Below, one piece after another: positions 1-8,469 of a stretch of 42,616 bases of DNA. The first letter of the stretch is position 1. Every line of letters begins with the position of its first letter. The position numbers and the translations under genes are program-made. The stretch comes from an uncultured Propionivibrio sp. (GTDB taxonomy: Bacteria > Pseudomonadota > Gammaproteobacteria > Burkholderiales > Rhodocyclaceae): positions 1-42,616 of the forward strand of contig CALAIL010000032.1 of the NCBI GenBank assembly GCA_937923255.1. Reading direction: 5' to 3'. A model generated the notes under the pieces. That model was not told where the DNA came from. It made no database searches and saw only the letters and a program-made list of their open reading frames with translations.

Positions 1-98
1 GCCGCTCAGCGCAATAACTTCAAAAGAAGCCTTGTGGGCAGAAATCAACGCACAGGCTTTGGTGATTCTTGTTTTTAGTTTCGGAACATCTGCCCGCT

Positions 99-245
99 AG
101 CCCTTGTATTTAGGGCATCTCCGAGGGGGATGCTTTGAAACCCTTATAAACAGGGCATCTCCGTCACCCCTGCCCGCCAGCCCTTTATTTATAAGGGTTC
201 CAGAGGCATCTGTCCGAAAACGCCCTATCCACGCGGGTTTCCGGG
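99..245. repeat. cluster of imperfect palindromic intergenic repeats (cluster 1)
   Basis: Four consecutive units of a CCC/GGG-flanked imperfect palindrome begin near 101, 141, 181 and 220. Two share the block AGGGCATCTCC directly after the hairpin (112-122, 152-162). The last unit (220-244) starts ACGCCCT and ends GGGTTTCCGG, as does a 25-nt unit of identical length at 11657-11681. No convincing coding frame covers the stretch. The layout resembles REP/BIME-type intergenic repeats, but I do not recognise the family. It lies upstream of ubiB and could act in mRNA stability or termination; that is inference. Confidence 0.65.
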
Positions 246-333
246 GAGACGCCCTGAATGATGTTTCGGGGCGGGATGCAGTTTGCCCGCTGATTCGGGA
301 TAAACTTGTGTCTTTGCTTTTTCCATCAGTCCG

Positions 334-1893
334 ATGCGTCTTTTTCGCTTCATCAAGATTATCGCGGTGGCGCGCCGTTACGGCGTCGATACGCTGATCC
401 TCGAACAGGAACCGGGCGGCTGGCTGGGCCGGGCGGCTCGCTTTTTCCGCGTATTCGGCGCCCGCGCTGCCCCTTTGCCGCGCGGGGAGCGGATACGCCG
501 CATGCTGGAAGATCTCGGCCCGATTTTCGTTAAATTCGGCCAGGTGCTGTCAACGCGGCGCGACTTGTTGCCTGTCGATATCGCCGATGAGCTGGCGAAG
601 TTGCAGGATCGCGTGCCGCCGTTTTCTGCCGAACAGGTGCACGCGCAGATCGCCGCCGCTTATGGCGGGCGTCGGGCAAGCGAGGTGTTTGCCGAGTTCG
701 AGGAAACGCCGGTGGCCAGCGCTTCGGTGGCGCAGGTGCATTTTGCCCGCCTGCGGGCGGAGGATGGCGGTCACGAGGTTGCCGTCAAGATTCTGCGCCT
801 GGGTATGGAAAAAGTGGTCGCCAACGATCTGGCGCTGCTCGATTCGGCGGCGGGTCTGCTGGAAGCCGTCTGGGCCGATGGCCGACGGCTCAAGCCGCAC
901 GAAGTGGTGGCCGAATTCGCCAAATATCTGTATGACGAGTTCGACCTGATGCGCGAGTCGGCCAACGCTTCGCAGCTACGCCGCAACTTCGCCGGTTCCG
1001 CGCTGTTGCGTGTGCCGGAAGTGTATTGGGATCTATGCACGACGACCGTGATGGTCATGGAGCGCATGCATGGTCTGCCGATCAGCCAGAAGGAGGCGCT
1101 CGTGGCGGCCGGCGTCGACCTCAAGGCGCTTTCGCGCGCGGGGGTCGAGATTTTCTTCACGCAGGTATTCCGCGACGGTTTTTTCCATGCCGACATGCAT
1201 CCGGGCAATATCTTTGTTGCCGTCGATCCGGAACATTTCGGCAAATACATCGCGCTGGATTTCGGCATCGTGGGTACGCTGTCCGAGCGGGACAAGGATT
1301 ATCTGGCGCAGAATTTCCTTGCCTTCTTTCGCCGTGATTACCGGCGCGTTGCCGAAGCGCATATCGAAGCCGGCTGGGCGCCGCCGGAAACGCGCGTCGA
1401 TGAATTCGAGGCGGCCATTCGTGCCGTTTGCGAGCCGGTATTCGATCGTCCGCTGCGCGAAATTTCCTTTGGCAAGGTGTTATTGCGCTTGTTCCAGACG
1501 TCGCGCCGGTTCAAGGTCGAAATTCAGCCGCAGCTCGTCATGCTGGAAAAGACGTTGCTCAATGTTGAAGGCTTGGGGCGGCAGCTTGATCCCGATCTGG
1601 ATTTATGGACGACGGCCAAGCCTTTTCTCGAACGCTGGATGAGCGAACAGCTCGGCTGGCGTGCGTTGCTGCGTAATATGCAGCAGGAAATGCCGCTCTG
1701 GTCGCGCAGCCTGCCACAGTTGCCGCGCCTGGTGCATCGTGCCTTGGCGCATGGGTCGGCAGACGATCTGGCGCCGTTGCTGGCCGAATTCAACGCCAGC
1801 CAGCGCTGGCAAAATCGGCTGCTGGCGGCGATTGCCGTGCTGCTCGCGGCGGCGCTGGTATTCCTGTGCTTTTTCTTCCTGACGCTTCATTGA
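334..1893 (+). CDS. ubiB: UbiB/ABC1 family atypical kinase-like protein (ubiquinone biosynthesis)
   Basis: 519 aa, close to the usual 500-550 aa of UbiB. The family is an atypical protein-kinase-like ATPase needed for ubiquinone biosynthesis, probably by helping extract or present lipid precursors at the inner membrane. Visible hallmarks are KFGQ at residues 67-70 (the family's KxGQ motif), the Ala-rich nucleotide loop at about 128-136 (ending SVAQVH), the catalytic-type Lys at 152, the D-x-H-P-G-N segment at 287-292 and DFG at 309-311. A C-terminal hydrophobic segment (last ~25 residues) should anchor it in the membrane. The ATG at 334 gives the expected N-terminus. rep follows 31 bp downstream on the same strand. 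Confidence 0.93.
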   Translation: MRLFRFIKIIAVARRYGVDTLILEQEPGGWLGRAARFFRVFGARAAPLPRGERIRRMLEDLGPIFVKFGQVLSTRRDLLPVDIADELAKLQDRVPPFSAEQVHAQIAAAYGGRRASEVFAEFEETPVASASVAQVHFARLRAEDGGHEVAVKILRLGMEKVVANDLALLDSAAGLLEAVWADGRRLKPHEVVAEFAKYLYDEFDLMRESANASQLRRNFAGSALLRVPEVYWDLCTTTVMVMERMHGLPISQKEALVAAGVDLKALSRAGVEIFFTQVFRDGFFHADMHPGNIFVAVDPEHFGKYIALDFGIVGTLSERDKDYLAQNFLAFFRRDYRRVAEAHIEAGWAPPETRVDEFEAAIRAVCEPVFDRPLREISFGKVLLRLFQTSRRFKVEIQPQLVMLEKTLLNVEGLGRQLDPDLDLWTTAKPFLERWMSEQLGWRALLRNMQQEMPLWSRSLPQLPRLVHRALAHGSADDLAPLLAEFNASQRWQNRLLAAIAVLLAAALVFLCFFFLTLH

Positions 1894-1924
1894 TATTTCA
1901 CTGCCGCAACAAGGTTTCCCCGCG

Positions 1925-3928
1925 ATGTCCATACAACTCAATCCGCCTCAGCGGGAAGCGATTCATTATCTCGACGGCCCGCTGCTCGTGCTGGCCGGCG
2001 CGGGGTCGGGCAAGACGCGCGTCATCACGGAAAAAATTGCCTATCTGATCCGCGCGTGCGGCTTGTCGCCGGCGACGATCGCCGCCATCACCTTTACCAA
2101 CAAGGCGGCGCGGGAGATGCGGGAGCGCGTCGAAAAGTTGCTGGGTAGCCGGCCGGAGGGGCTGACCATTTCCACCTTCCACGCGCTGGGTATGCGCATT
2201 TTGCGCGAGGAGGCGCGGGCGCTCGGCTACAAGCCGAACTTTTCGATTTTTGATGCGGCCGATGCGTTGGGCATCGTGTCCGACTTTGCCGGCAGCGCCG
2301 ACAAGGCGACGATCCGCCGCCTGCAAACGCAAATCTCGCACTGGAAGAATGCGCTCGTTTCGCCCGATGCGGCACGCAGCGCCGCCGGCAACGAATCTGA
2401 AGCACGAGCGGCACAGGCGTATGCGGGCTATGTGGCGACGCTGAAGGCCTATCAGGCGGTGGATTTCGACGATCTGATCGCGTTGCCGGTCATGCTGTTC
2501 GAGACGTTTCCTAAAACGCTGGAAAAATGGCAGCATCGGCTGCGTTATTTGCTCATCGATGAATATCAGGATACGAATGCCTGCCAGTATCGCCTGCTCC
2601 GCCAGCTGGCCGGCGTGCGCGCCGCCTTTACCGCCGTGGGCGACGATGACCAGGCGATTTACGGCTGGCGCGGGGCGGATATCGAGAATCTGCGCGGCCT
2701 GCCGCGCGACTACCCGCAGCTCAAGATCATCAAGCTCGAACAGAATTACCGCTCGACGGTGCGCATCCTGAAAGCGGCCAATGCGCTGATCGCCAATAAC
2801 CAGAAGTTGTTCGAGAAGAAACTCTGGTCCGATCTGGGCTACGGCGATCCGATCCGCGTCACCGCTTGCAAGGACAATGAAAAAGAGGCCGAACAAGTAG
2901 TGATGAAGCTGCAAGCGCATCGGTTTGAGCATCAGGCGAAGTTTTCCGATTACGCGATTCTTTATCGCGGCAATTTCCAGGCGCGCCTGCTCGAACAGCA
3001 TTTGCGCGACCAGCGCGTGCCCTACATTCTGTCCGGCGGGCAGTCGTTTTTCGACAAAACGGAAATCAAGGACATCACGGCGTATCTGCGCCTGCTGACC
3101 AACCGCGACGATGACCCCGCTTTCATCCGTGCCGCGACCACCCCGCGGCGCGGCATCGGCAGCGCGACGCTGGAAGCGCTGGGAGCCTACGCCGGCGAGC
3201 GCCGCCGTTCGCTCTTCGCTGCCGTGGGTGAGGAGGGCTTTGCACAGCGCGTGCAGGCGCGCCAGTTATCGGCCTTGCAGGATTTTTGCCGGTTCATCGA
3301 CCGCCTCGAACAGCGCGCCCAGCGAGAACCGGTCGAACGGGTGATGAACGACCTGCTTGATGCCATTGGTTACGAAGCCTGGCTGCGCGGGGAAGACGAG
3401 CGCAAGGCGGCCGAGACGCGCTGGGCTAACGTGCAGGAACTGGTGCAATGGTTAGCGCGGCGCGGCGAGGAAGACGGAAAGACGCTGATTGAACTGACGC
3501 AGATGATTGCGCTGATCAATCTGCTCGATCGCCAGCAAGAGGGCAGCGCCGGCATGCCGGATGCCGTACAGCTTTCCACCCTGCATGCGGCCAAGGGCCT
3601 GGAGTTCGGGCACGTATTTCTGATCGGCGTCGAAGAAGGCGTGCTGCCGCACCGTGAATCGCTCGATCCGGCCAGGCTTGAAGAAGAACGCCGGCTGATG
3701 TACGTCGGCATCACGCGCGCGCGGCGTTCCCTGCATATCAGCTACGCCGAGCGGCGCAAGCAGGGGCGCGAGTTTTTGCCTTCCGCACCGTCGCGCTTCA
3801 TCGCTGAGATGGGCAAGGACGATCTGCGCTTTTCCGGCAGCGGCGCCAATGCCGCACCAACAGACAAGGCCAGCGGCAGCGCCCGGCTGGCCGCCATGCG
3901 GGCAATGCTGGCGGGAAAAGCAAAATAA
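1925..3928 (+). CDS. rep: ATP-dependent DNA helicase Rep (UvrD/SF1A)
   Basis: 667 aa superfamily 1A 3'-5' helicase, matching the length of E. coli Rep (~670 aa). It clears protein roadblocks ahead of replication forks and assists restart. Seen in order: Q-motif region near residues 5-12, Walker A GAGSGKT (25-31), TFTNKAAREM, Walker B DEYQDT (212-217), GDDDQAIYGWRGA, the QNYRST motif, the TLHAAKGLEF motif V region, and the motif VI segment ending VGITRARR. It starts 31 bp after ubiB and may be cotranscribed. Rep and UvrD are close; the N-terminal sequence and length favour Rep over UvrD or PcrA. Confidence 0.93.
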   Translation: MSIQLNPPQREAIHYLDGPLLVLAGAGSGKTRVITEKIAYLIRACGLSPATIAAITFTNKAAREMRERVEKLLGSRPEGLTISTFHALGMRILREEARALGYKPNFSIFDAADALGIVSDFAGSADKATIRRLQTQISHWKNALVSPDAARSAAGNESEARAAQAYAGYVATLKAYQAVDFDDLIALPVMLFETFPKTLEKWQHRLRYLLIDEYQDTNACQYRLLRQLAGVRAAFTAVGDDDQAIYGWRGADIENLRGLPRDYPQLKIIKLEQNYRSTVRILKAANALIANNQKLFEKKLWSDLGYGDPIRVTACKDNEKEAEQVVMKLQAHRFEHQAKFSDYAILYRGNFQARLLEQHLRDQRVPYILSGGQSFFDKTEIKDITAYLRLLTNRDDDPAFIRAATTPRRGIGSATLEALGAYAGERRRSLFAAVGEEGFAQRVQARQLSALQDFCRFIDRLEQRAQREPVERVMNDLLDAIGYEAWLRGEDERKAAETRWANVQELVQWLARRGEEDGKTLIELTQMIALINLLDRQQEGSAGMPDAVQLSTLHAAKGLEFGHVFLIGVEEGVLPHRESLDPARLEEERRLMYVGITRARRSLHISYAERRKQGREFLPSAPSRFIAEMGKDDLRFSGSGANAAPTDKASGSARLAAMRAMLAGKAK

Positions 3929-4490
3929 ATACAGTTTTCCGTGGGAGGCGGATACACTTTGCCGCCGCATCAAATGCGGCTCCGAGGCTCGCTGTTTCTT
4001 TCTGGCTATTCCGAACAGATCTTTCGCAATCCAGCAATCCGGACCGGCTCTGATCAGGCGACAACGCCTCTGACCGATAGGTATCGGGATGCCGATGTTG
4101 CATGTGTAGTCGTTGTCTGGAAGAGCGCGACCAGTGAGGTAAAAAACTCTCGTGCCGAGGCGTATTTGTATCTTTTTCCGCTTCGTTGGGAATATACTTT
4201 TGAAATAGTTGGAGACCTCATGCCGTCTGTTAGGGTGAAGGCATAGCCACTGACTGGAAAATTCGTGCACCCCAGTGTCCCCTGCCCTTCAAGGTGCATC
4301 TTTGCCAGATATCGACACGACACGGTGTTTTTGGGAACGGTGCCGTGTGTTTTGCGGGAGGGAATGGTGAAGCTAGAAATGACAAAAAAGTGCAGGAAAG
4401 TGTGAAATATTGCACAAAAATCGACCTATCTCCGGCCTATAATAAGCCGTCTGCAGCATCAATCAGTTATTTTCGGCAGAGAGCGAAATT
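3929..4490. other. 562-bp intergenic region with hairpin, no gene seen
   Basis: No coding frame with family resemblance on either strand. A perfect hairpin GCCGCAT-CAA-ATGCGGC (3964-3980) lies 36 bp after the rep stop but lacks a T-tract, so termination there is uncertain. A second short inverted repeat, TGCACC/GGTGCA, spans 4266-4299. The composition turns A+T-rich from about 4370 towards the next gene, where a TATAAT box lies at 4438-4443. Confidence 0.5.
4438..4443 (+). promoter_or_regulatory. putative -10 box for the G-protein module
   Basis: Perfect TATAAT, 48 bp upstream of the GTG start at 4491, in an A+T-rich stretch. No good -35 hexamer sits at 16-18 bp spacing, so the promoter may be activator-dependent, or the match may be chance. 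Confidence 0.35.
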
Positions 4491-5294
4491 GTGTTGTTCA
4501 ATGATTTAAGATCAAAAGACAGGCCGTGGGGAAAATGGTTTCGCCTTGGTCAATGGCAATTACCAGAATCAGAAATTTCATTAATTCGCGCTTATTTCCG
4601 TTTGTATGCCCAGAATCCGGGGTTTCGTTGGAATTTTGTTGAAGAACCGCCTTTTGATGCGTTATTGATTGATGAAAGCGTTACGGATATTAATAGCGTT
4701 CTGAAAAAATTTGCGCCGCGCGTTTCAATGCTTGTGACGTGGGAGCAAAAAAATAATTCGGTTTCTTTTTTGCAGCGACCTTTACGTTCGGATAATCTGG
4801 AAAAATGGCTCAGGCGAATAGAGTATGAAATTTCTCAACAGGAGTCTTCTTCAGAACGCTCTGTTTTAACCTCTGCCGCATCATCTACTATACAGGCAGC
4901 GAATCCCGCCTTGCCGACTTTTTCACGTCCAACCGGAATGGGGGGCGATGAGAAATCAGCCAGCCATTCTTCGGAATACTTCAAATTGCGTCGCTGGCCG
5001 CCTGCCATGCTTTTACAAAAAAATCCAGTGCGTACCCGGCTGGCAACCATGCTGTTGCGTCGTGCAATGCGGCTTGAAGAAATGACGGCTATAACACAAA
5101 GACCCTTACAGGAATGCGCCAGTTTTCTTAATTTGCTGAAAAATTCCGGTTTAATTGAAGTCTACGCGGAAGCTGTGCCAATACCCCAGCCTCAGCCTTC
5201 TGCCAGTAAATTACAGTCAGAAGAAGAAAAAATGCCAAAAATTCCTGTAGTAAAAGGATTTATTGCTATGTTTCGTCGTAAGTTAAGGTTATAA
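4491..5294 (+). CDS. hypothetical protein with receiver-like N-terminus and possible winged-helix C-terminus
   Basis: 267 aa, no named family recognised. Residues ~1-120 alternate hydrophobic strands and helices like a degenerate response-regulator receiver (DALLIDE, then VSMLVTW, then a QRPL segment where a receiver has its conserved Lys-Pro). I cannot point to a certain phospho-acceptor Asp. A Ser/Ala-rich linker (~120-165) follows, then a region (~170-230) whose LEEMT...ECASFLNLLKNSGLIEV pattern resembles a winged-helix effector. The end is basic. The GTG start at 4491 follows a GAGAG-type site. Only 8 bp separate it from the downstream GTPase, so it probably acts in the same system as sensor, scaffold or regulator. 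Base composition is richer in A+T than the flanking chromosome. Confidence 0.6.
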   Translation: MLFNDLRSKDRPWGKWFRLGQWQLPESEISLIRAYFRLYAQNPGFRWNFVEEPPFDALLIDESVTDINSVLKKFAPRVSMLVTWEQKNNSVSFLQRPLRSDNLEKWLRRIEYEISQQESSSERSVLTSAASSTIQAANPALPTFSRPTGMGGDEKSASHSSEYFKLRRWPPAMLLQKNPVRTRLATMLLRRAMRLEEMTAITQRPLQECASFLNLLKNSGLIEVYAEAVPIPQPQPSASKLQSEEEKMPKIPVVKGFIAMFRRKLRL

Positions 5295-5302
5295 TCCGTG
5301 CC

Positions 5303-5848
5303 ATGCGTGAATATAAAATCTTATTTACAGGGACAACAGGGGCGGGAAAAACAACGGCTATTAAGGCCGTCAGTGAAACAGCGCCAGTAGTTACTGACGT
5401 GGCGAATACGGATAGTTCCATTGTTAAAAAACAAACGACGGTTGGGCTGGATTTTGGTCTTTTGACGCTCGATAATGGTGATCGTATCCGTTTGTTTGGA
5501 ACACCGGGGCAGGGTCGTTTTAGTTTTTTATGGTCTATCCTTGCCGTTAATGCAATAGGTATGATTATCTTGATTGATAATTCACGCCCTGATCCTCGTG
5601 CCGATCTAAAAATGTATCTGGATGCTTTTGCAAAGTATCTTGCCAGCATACCCTGTGTTATTGGGGTCGGGCGGATAGATACCAATCCTCATCCAAATAT
5701 TGATGAATATGCAGATCTTTTGGCTCTGCGCAATTTGCCGCTACCGGTCATTGATGTTGATGTGCGTCAACGTGAAGACGTAATTCTAATGATCGATATG
5801 CTGCTTGCCCAGATTGAAGTTAATATGATGGAGTTGGGTAATGCGTAA
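5303..5848 (+). CDS. MglA-like / COG2229-type small P-loop GTPase
   Basis: 181 aa, the size of a small Ras-like or MglA-like GTPase. The P-loop is GTTGAGKTT at residues 10-18; a switch I-type Thr lies near 45-46; the G3 region reads GTPGQ (66-70), with the usual Asp of DxxG replaced. At the G4 position the sequence is GVGRID (121-126) rather than NKxD, which is atypical and raises doubt about strict guanine specificity. Relatives often pair with Roadblock/LC7 proteins (MglA-MglB logic in polarity and motility). Here the Roadblock gene starts inside this gene's last codons (8-nt overlap), so translational coupling is likely. The physiological role in this organism is inferred only from that pairing. 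Confidence 0.75.
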   Translation: MREYKILFTGTTGAGKTTAIKAVSETAPVVTDVANTDSSIVKKQTTVGLDFGLLTLDNGDRIRLFGTPGQGRFSFLWSILAVNAIGMIILIDNSRPDPRADLKMYLDAFAKYLASIPCVIGVGRIDTNPHPNIDEYADLLALRNLPLPVIDVDVRQREDVILMIDMLLAQIEVNMMELGNA

Positions 5849-6239
5849 TAAGCAATATCTTCCCAAGCCGGTTTTTGCTGTTGTCCAGAAAGAGGTTGAA
5901 AATATTGCCAAAGAGGTCAATGGTATTAAAGCAATTGTAATTGCGACCATTGATGGATTTGATATTATTTCTACTTCGCTTGATGATACGGATCCTAAGC
6001 GCATTGCAGCAATGGCCAGCTCTATTTCGGCAATCAGTCACGTTGTTGCTCAGGAAGCCGGGCTTGGATATGGTAAGAATATTATTATTAATACAACGAA
6101 TGGCTTTATTGTTGTACAGAATGTAAAGTTTCAGGATTATGAGATTGTTATTAATATTGTTGCAAAGGATTCTGCCATTCTTGGCCAGGTTTCTTATTAT
6201 GCGACGTATTTAGCGGGGGTTTTAATTTCTGCCGCCTAG
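5841..6239 (+). CDS. Roadblock/LC7 domain protein 1 (MglB-like)
   Basis: 132 aa, essentially one Roadblock/LC7 domain: an N-terminal helix (VQKEVENIAKEV), the strand pair with VIATIDGFDIIS, a long helix with MASSISAISHVVAQEAGL, then the strands FIVVQNV and IVINIVAK, and a C-terminal helix. Such proteins dimerise and regulate small GTPases as GAPs or effectors. The ATG at 5841 overlaps the end of the GTPase gene by 8 nt, strong evidence that the two act together. It is the better candidate for the MglB-type GAP of the pair. Confidence 0.75.
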   Translation: MRNKQYLPKPVFAVVQKEVENIAKEVNGIKAIVIATIDGFDIISTSLDDTDPKRIAAMASSISAISHVVAQEAGLGYGKNIIINTTNGFIVVQNVKFQDYEIVINIVAKDSAILGQVSYYATYLAGVLISAA

Positions 6240-6347
6240 TATGGTTTGTTAAATGGCTGGGTTTTTATTCCACGGATCAATACGACGGGTATGTTTTTAT
6301 ATGCTATGTCGGCTTGATAAATTAACTTTCATTTAAAGGAGAGAATA

Positions 6348-6713
6348 ATGGCTAGTGCAATTATCACCAAGTCACTTGAAGAACTGACAGCATTGGATGG
6401 CTTCATGTGTGCCGCCTTGGTCGACTCATCAAGCGGTATGATTCTTGGCTCGGTTGGTTCGGGTATTGATATTGAAGTCGCCGCAGCAGGCAATACAGAG
6501 GTCGTTCGTTCCAAGCTGAAAACAATGCGGGCGCTGGGACTTGACGATGTGATTGAAGACATTCTGATTACTTTGGGCAAGCAGTATCATATTATTCGCC
6601 CGTCGTCTAAGAAAGAAGGTATCTTTATTTATTGTGTACTTGATAAACAACGTGCCAACCTGGCATTGGCGCGCCGCAAAGTGCAAGATGTCGATAAAGA
6701 ACTTAATTTCTAG
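6348..6713 (+). CDS. Roadblock/LC7-like protein 2
   Basis: 121 aa with the same overall fold pattern as the preceding Roadblock protein (LVDSSSGMILGSV strand pair, then the helix with EVAAAGNTEVVRSKLK, then ILITLGKQYHIIRP and GIFIYCVLDK strands) but diverged in sequence. It is preceded by a strong ribosome binding site (AAAGGAGAG, about 6340) after a 108-bp gap, so it may be made in larger amounts than the upstream gene. A good terminator follows at 6783-6820. Two different Roadblock proteins with one GTPase suggest a heteromeric regulatory complex; that is inference. Confidence 0.65.
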   Translation: MASAIITKSLEELTALDGFMCAALVDSSSGMILGSVGSGIDIEVAAAGNTEVVRSKLKTMRALGLDDVIEDILITLGKQYHIIRPSSKKEGIFIYCVLDKQRANLALARRKVQDVDKELNF

Positions 6714-6782
6714 TCTTTACTTTAAATAATAATTGACAATTGCTGCCAGTGATATTGGCAGTATATTAGCTATTCCCGGTTG

Positions 6783-6820
6783 AATCCGCCTTACCGCATT
6801 ATTTGTGGTGGCGGATTTTT
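6783..6820 (+). terminator. Rho-independent terminator of the G-protein module
   Basis: AATCCGCC (6783-6790) pairs with GGCGGATT (6810-6817). The stem extends inward by ACC/GGT past a small bulge, and T residues run to 6820. Confidence 0.8.
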
Positions 6821-6938
6821 CTTGGCTGATTGCCGTATCCCAAATAATCATAGAAGTATTTGTGAAATCGTCTGGATTTGCCAGATTGCTAATTATTTTA
6901 TGGTAATTGCGAATCTAAACTATTAAAAGGCGCTTGTC

Positions 6939-8018
6939 ATGGCAAAAGCAGAAATTACAAACTGTTATCGTGCGGAATCCTTGCGGAAGTTTGCGGCATC
7001 TCTGTTTATTGCCGCGGGCATGGACGCCGATAAAGCCGTCGTGGTCGCCGAGGTGTTGGTGACGGGCGATATGGTTGGCCAGCGCACGCACGGTATAGCC
7101 TTGTGCCCACAGTATATCGACCAGATTGAACAAGGGTTGATGGCAACGCACGGCGAACCGTCGGTGATTCGCGACAGCGACAGCCTATTCGTCTGGGATG
7201 GCGCTTATCTGCCCGGGCCTTGGCTGGTATCGCAGGCCATTGGGCAAGCCTGCGAACGCGTCGGCGCGCAGAGCGTGGTCACCGGCGTCATTCGCCGTAG
7301 CCATCATATCGCCTGCCTGACGGCCTCGCTCAAACAGGCGACCGACCGCGGCTACCTCATTTTGCTGGCGTCTTCCGACCCGGCCTTTGGCTTTGTGGCG
7401 CCGCATGGCGGCAAGGAACCGTTGCTGACGCCGAATCCGGTTGCGTTTGGGTATCCGGGAACGCAGCAACCGGTCTGGATCGACATCAGCACCTCGATTA
7501 CCACGGTCGGCATGGCCCGGCAGAAGGCGGCGGCGGGCGAACGCTTTGCCCATCCCTGGCTGATGGATGCCGCAGGCCGGCCGAGCGATGACCCGCACGT
7601 CCTTGATCCCGGTGCGGGCGGGGCGCTGCTGCCGCTCGGCGGGCTGGAGTACGGGCACAAGGGCTTTGGCCTGGCGCTGATGGTCGAAATGCTCACGCAT
7701 GGATTGGCCGGCTTTGGCCGTCCGGATGCGGAAAAACGCTGGGGCGCCGGGGTATTCCTGCAAGTGCTCGATCCACAGGCCTTTGGCGGCCGCGAGGATT
7801 TCCTGCGCCTGGCGGATGACATGACGGCGCGTTGCCATGCCAATGCACCACGCGACCCGGCCAGCCCCGTGCGTTTGCCGGGGGAAATGGCGCAGCAGCG
7901 GATGCGTGAAGCCGAACGTTCGGGCATCGAGCTGGCCGCTCCGATACGCGCGGCGCTGGCGGACAAGGCCCGGCAGTATGGCGTGCCGTTGCCGGAGCCG
8001 ATAAATGCTCGCGTTTGA
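6939..8018 (+). CDS. Ldh2-family (malate/L-lactate/sulfolactate-type) NAD(P)-dependent dehydrogenase
   Basis: 359 aa, typical of the Ldh2/YlbC/ComC oxidoreductase family (malate, L-lactate, (R)-sulfolactate, ureidoglycolate or imine substrates). Seen: the N-terminal helix with AAGMDADKAVVVAEVL, the QRTHGI segment (active-site region), the RRSHHI block, the GFVAPHGGKEPLLTPNP block with the conserved TNP-like loop, and YGHKGFGLALMVEML near residue 235. The sequence does not settle the substrate, and no pathway neighbour helps. The ATG at 6939 follows an AAAAGG-like site. It is isolated, with ~450 bp of non-coding DNA downstream. Confidence 0.85.
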   Translation: MAKAEITNCYRAESLRKFAASLFIAAGMDADKAVVVAEVLVTGDMVGQRTHGIALCPQYIDQIEQGLMATHGEPSVIRDSDSLFVWDGAYLPGPWLVSQAIGQACERVGAQSVVTGVIRRSHHIACLTASLKQATDRGYLILLASSDPAFGFVAPHGGKEPLLTPNPVAFGYPGTQQPVWIDISTSITTVGMARQKAAAGERFAHPWLMDAAGRPSDDPHVLDPGAGGALLPLGGLEYGHKGFGLALMVEMLTHGLAGFGRPDAEKRWGAGVFLQVLDPQAFGGREDFLRLADDMTARCHANAPRDPASPVRLPGEMAQQRMREAERSGIELAAPIRAALADKARQYGVPLPEPINARV

Positions 8019-8469
8019 CGCAATGGCGCGATTTCATGTTTCCCCTCCCGGCGCAGCGCGGTGAAAGGTGTAACGAATTGCCTGCGGTGTTTGCCGAAGG
8101 CAGGTAAATACGCGGATGCGCCGATGTTCGGATCACAGGCCGAAAAATGTCGGCGGAGGCATGCGGTACATGCACAGTCACTGATTTCCAGAAGATTTGA
8201 TCCTGACACGAGGCGAACGCAATAGCCAAAAATTTCGACCGCCCTCTTGGCATTCGCCATAGAAATATTTATTTTTCTATGCGCTTAGCTGGGGTATGCC
8301 CCAGCCAACGTGGTAATGAATAATCGCAGCCGTCAGCCACGCGCGCTGCCCGTTTGTCCGCAAGGATAAGAAGCAATGGACGGTCTGCCCTGGTGAGCAA
8401 GCCTGTCCGATTTGATGTTTCTGAAAAGATGCAAACAGCCCTGGAAAATAAAACACTGCCGCAATCCCC
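8019..8469. other. 451-bp intergenic region, no gene seen
   Basis: No supported gene on either strand. The clearest element is a perfect hairpin GCTGGGG-TATG-CCCCAGC (8288-8305) without a T-tract on the sense strand. Minus-strand open frames here show no family resemblance. Confidence 0.5.

Noticed and set aside
1898..3001. 367-aa minus-strand open frame opposite rep
   Set aside because: Antisense shadow of the Rep helicase gene.
4218..4230. ATGCCGTCTG-like uptake motif outside the cas locus
   Set aside because: Only 10 of 12 match and isolated; the core GCCGTCTG also occurs by chance in this GC-rich coding DNA.
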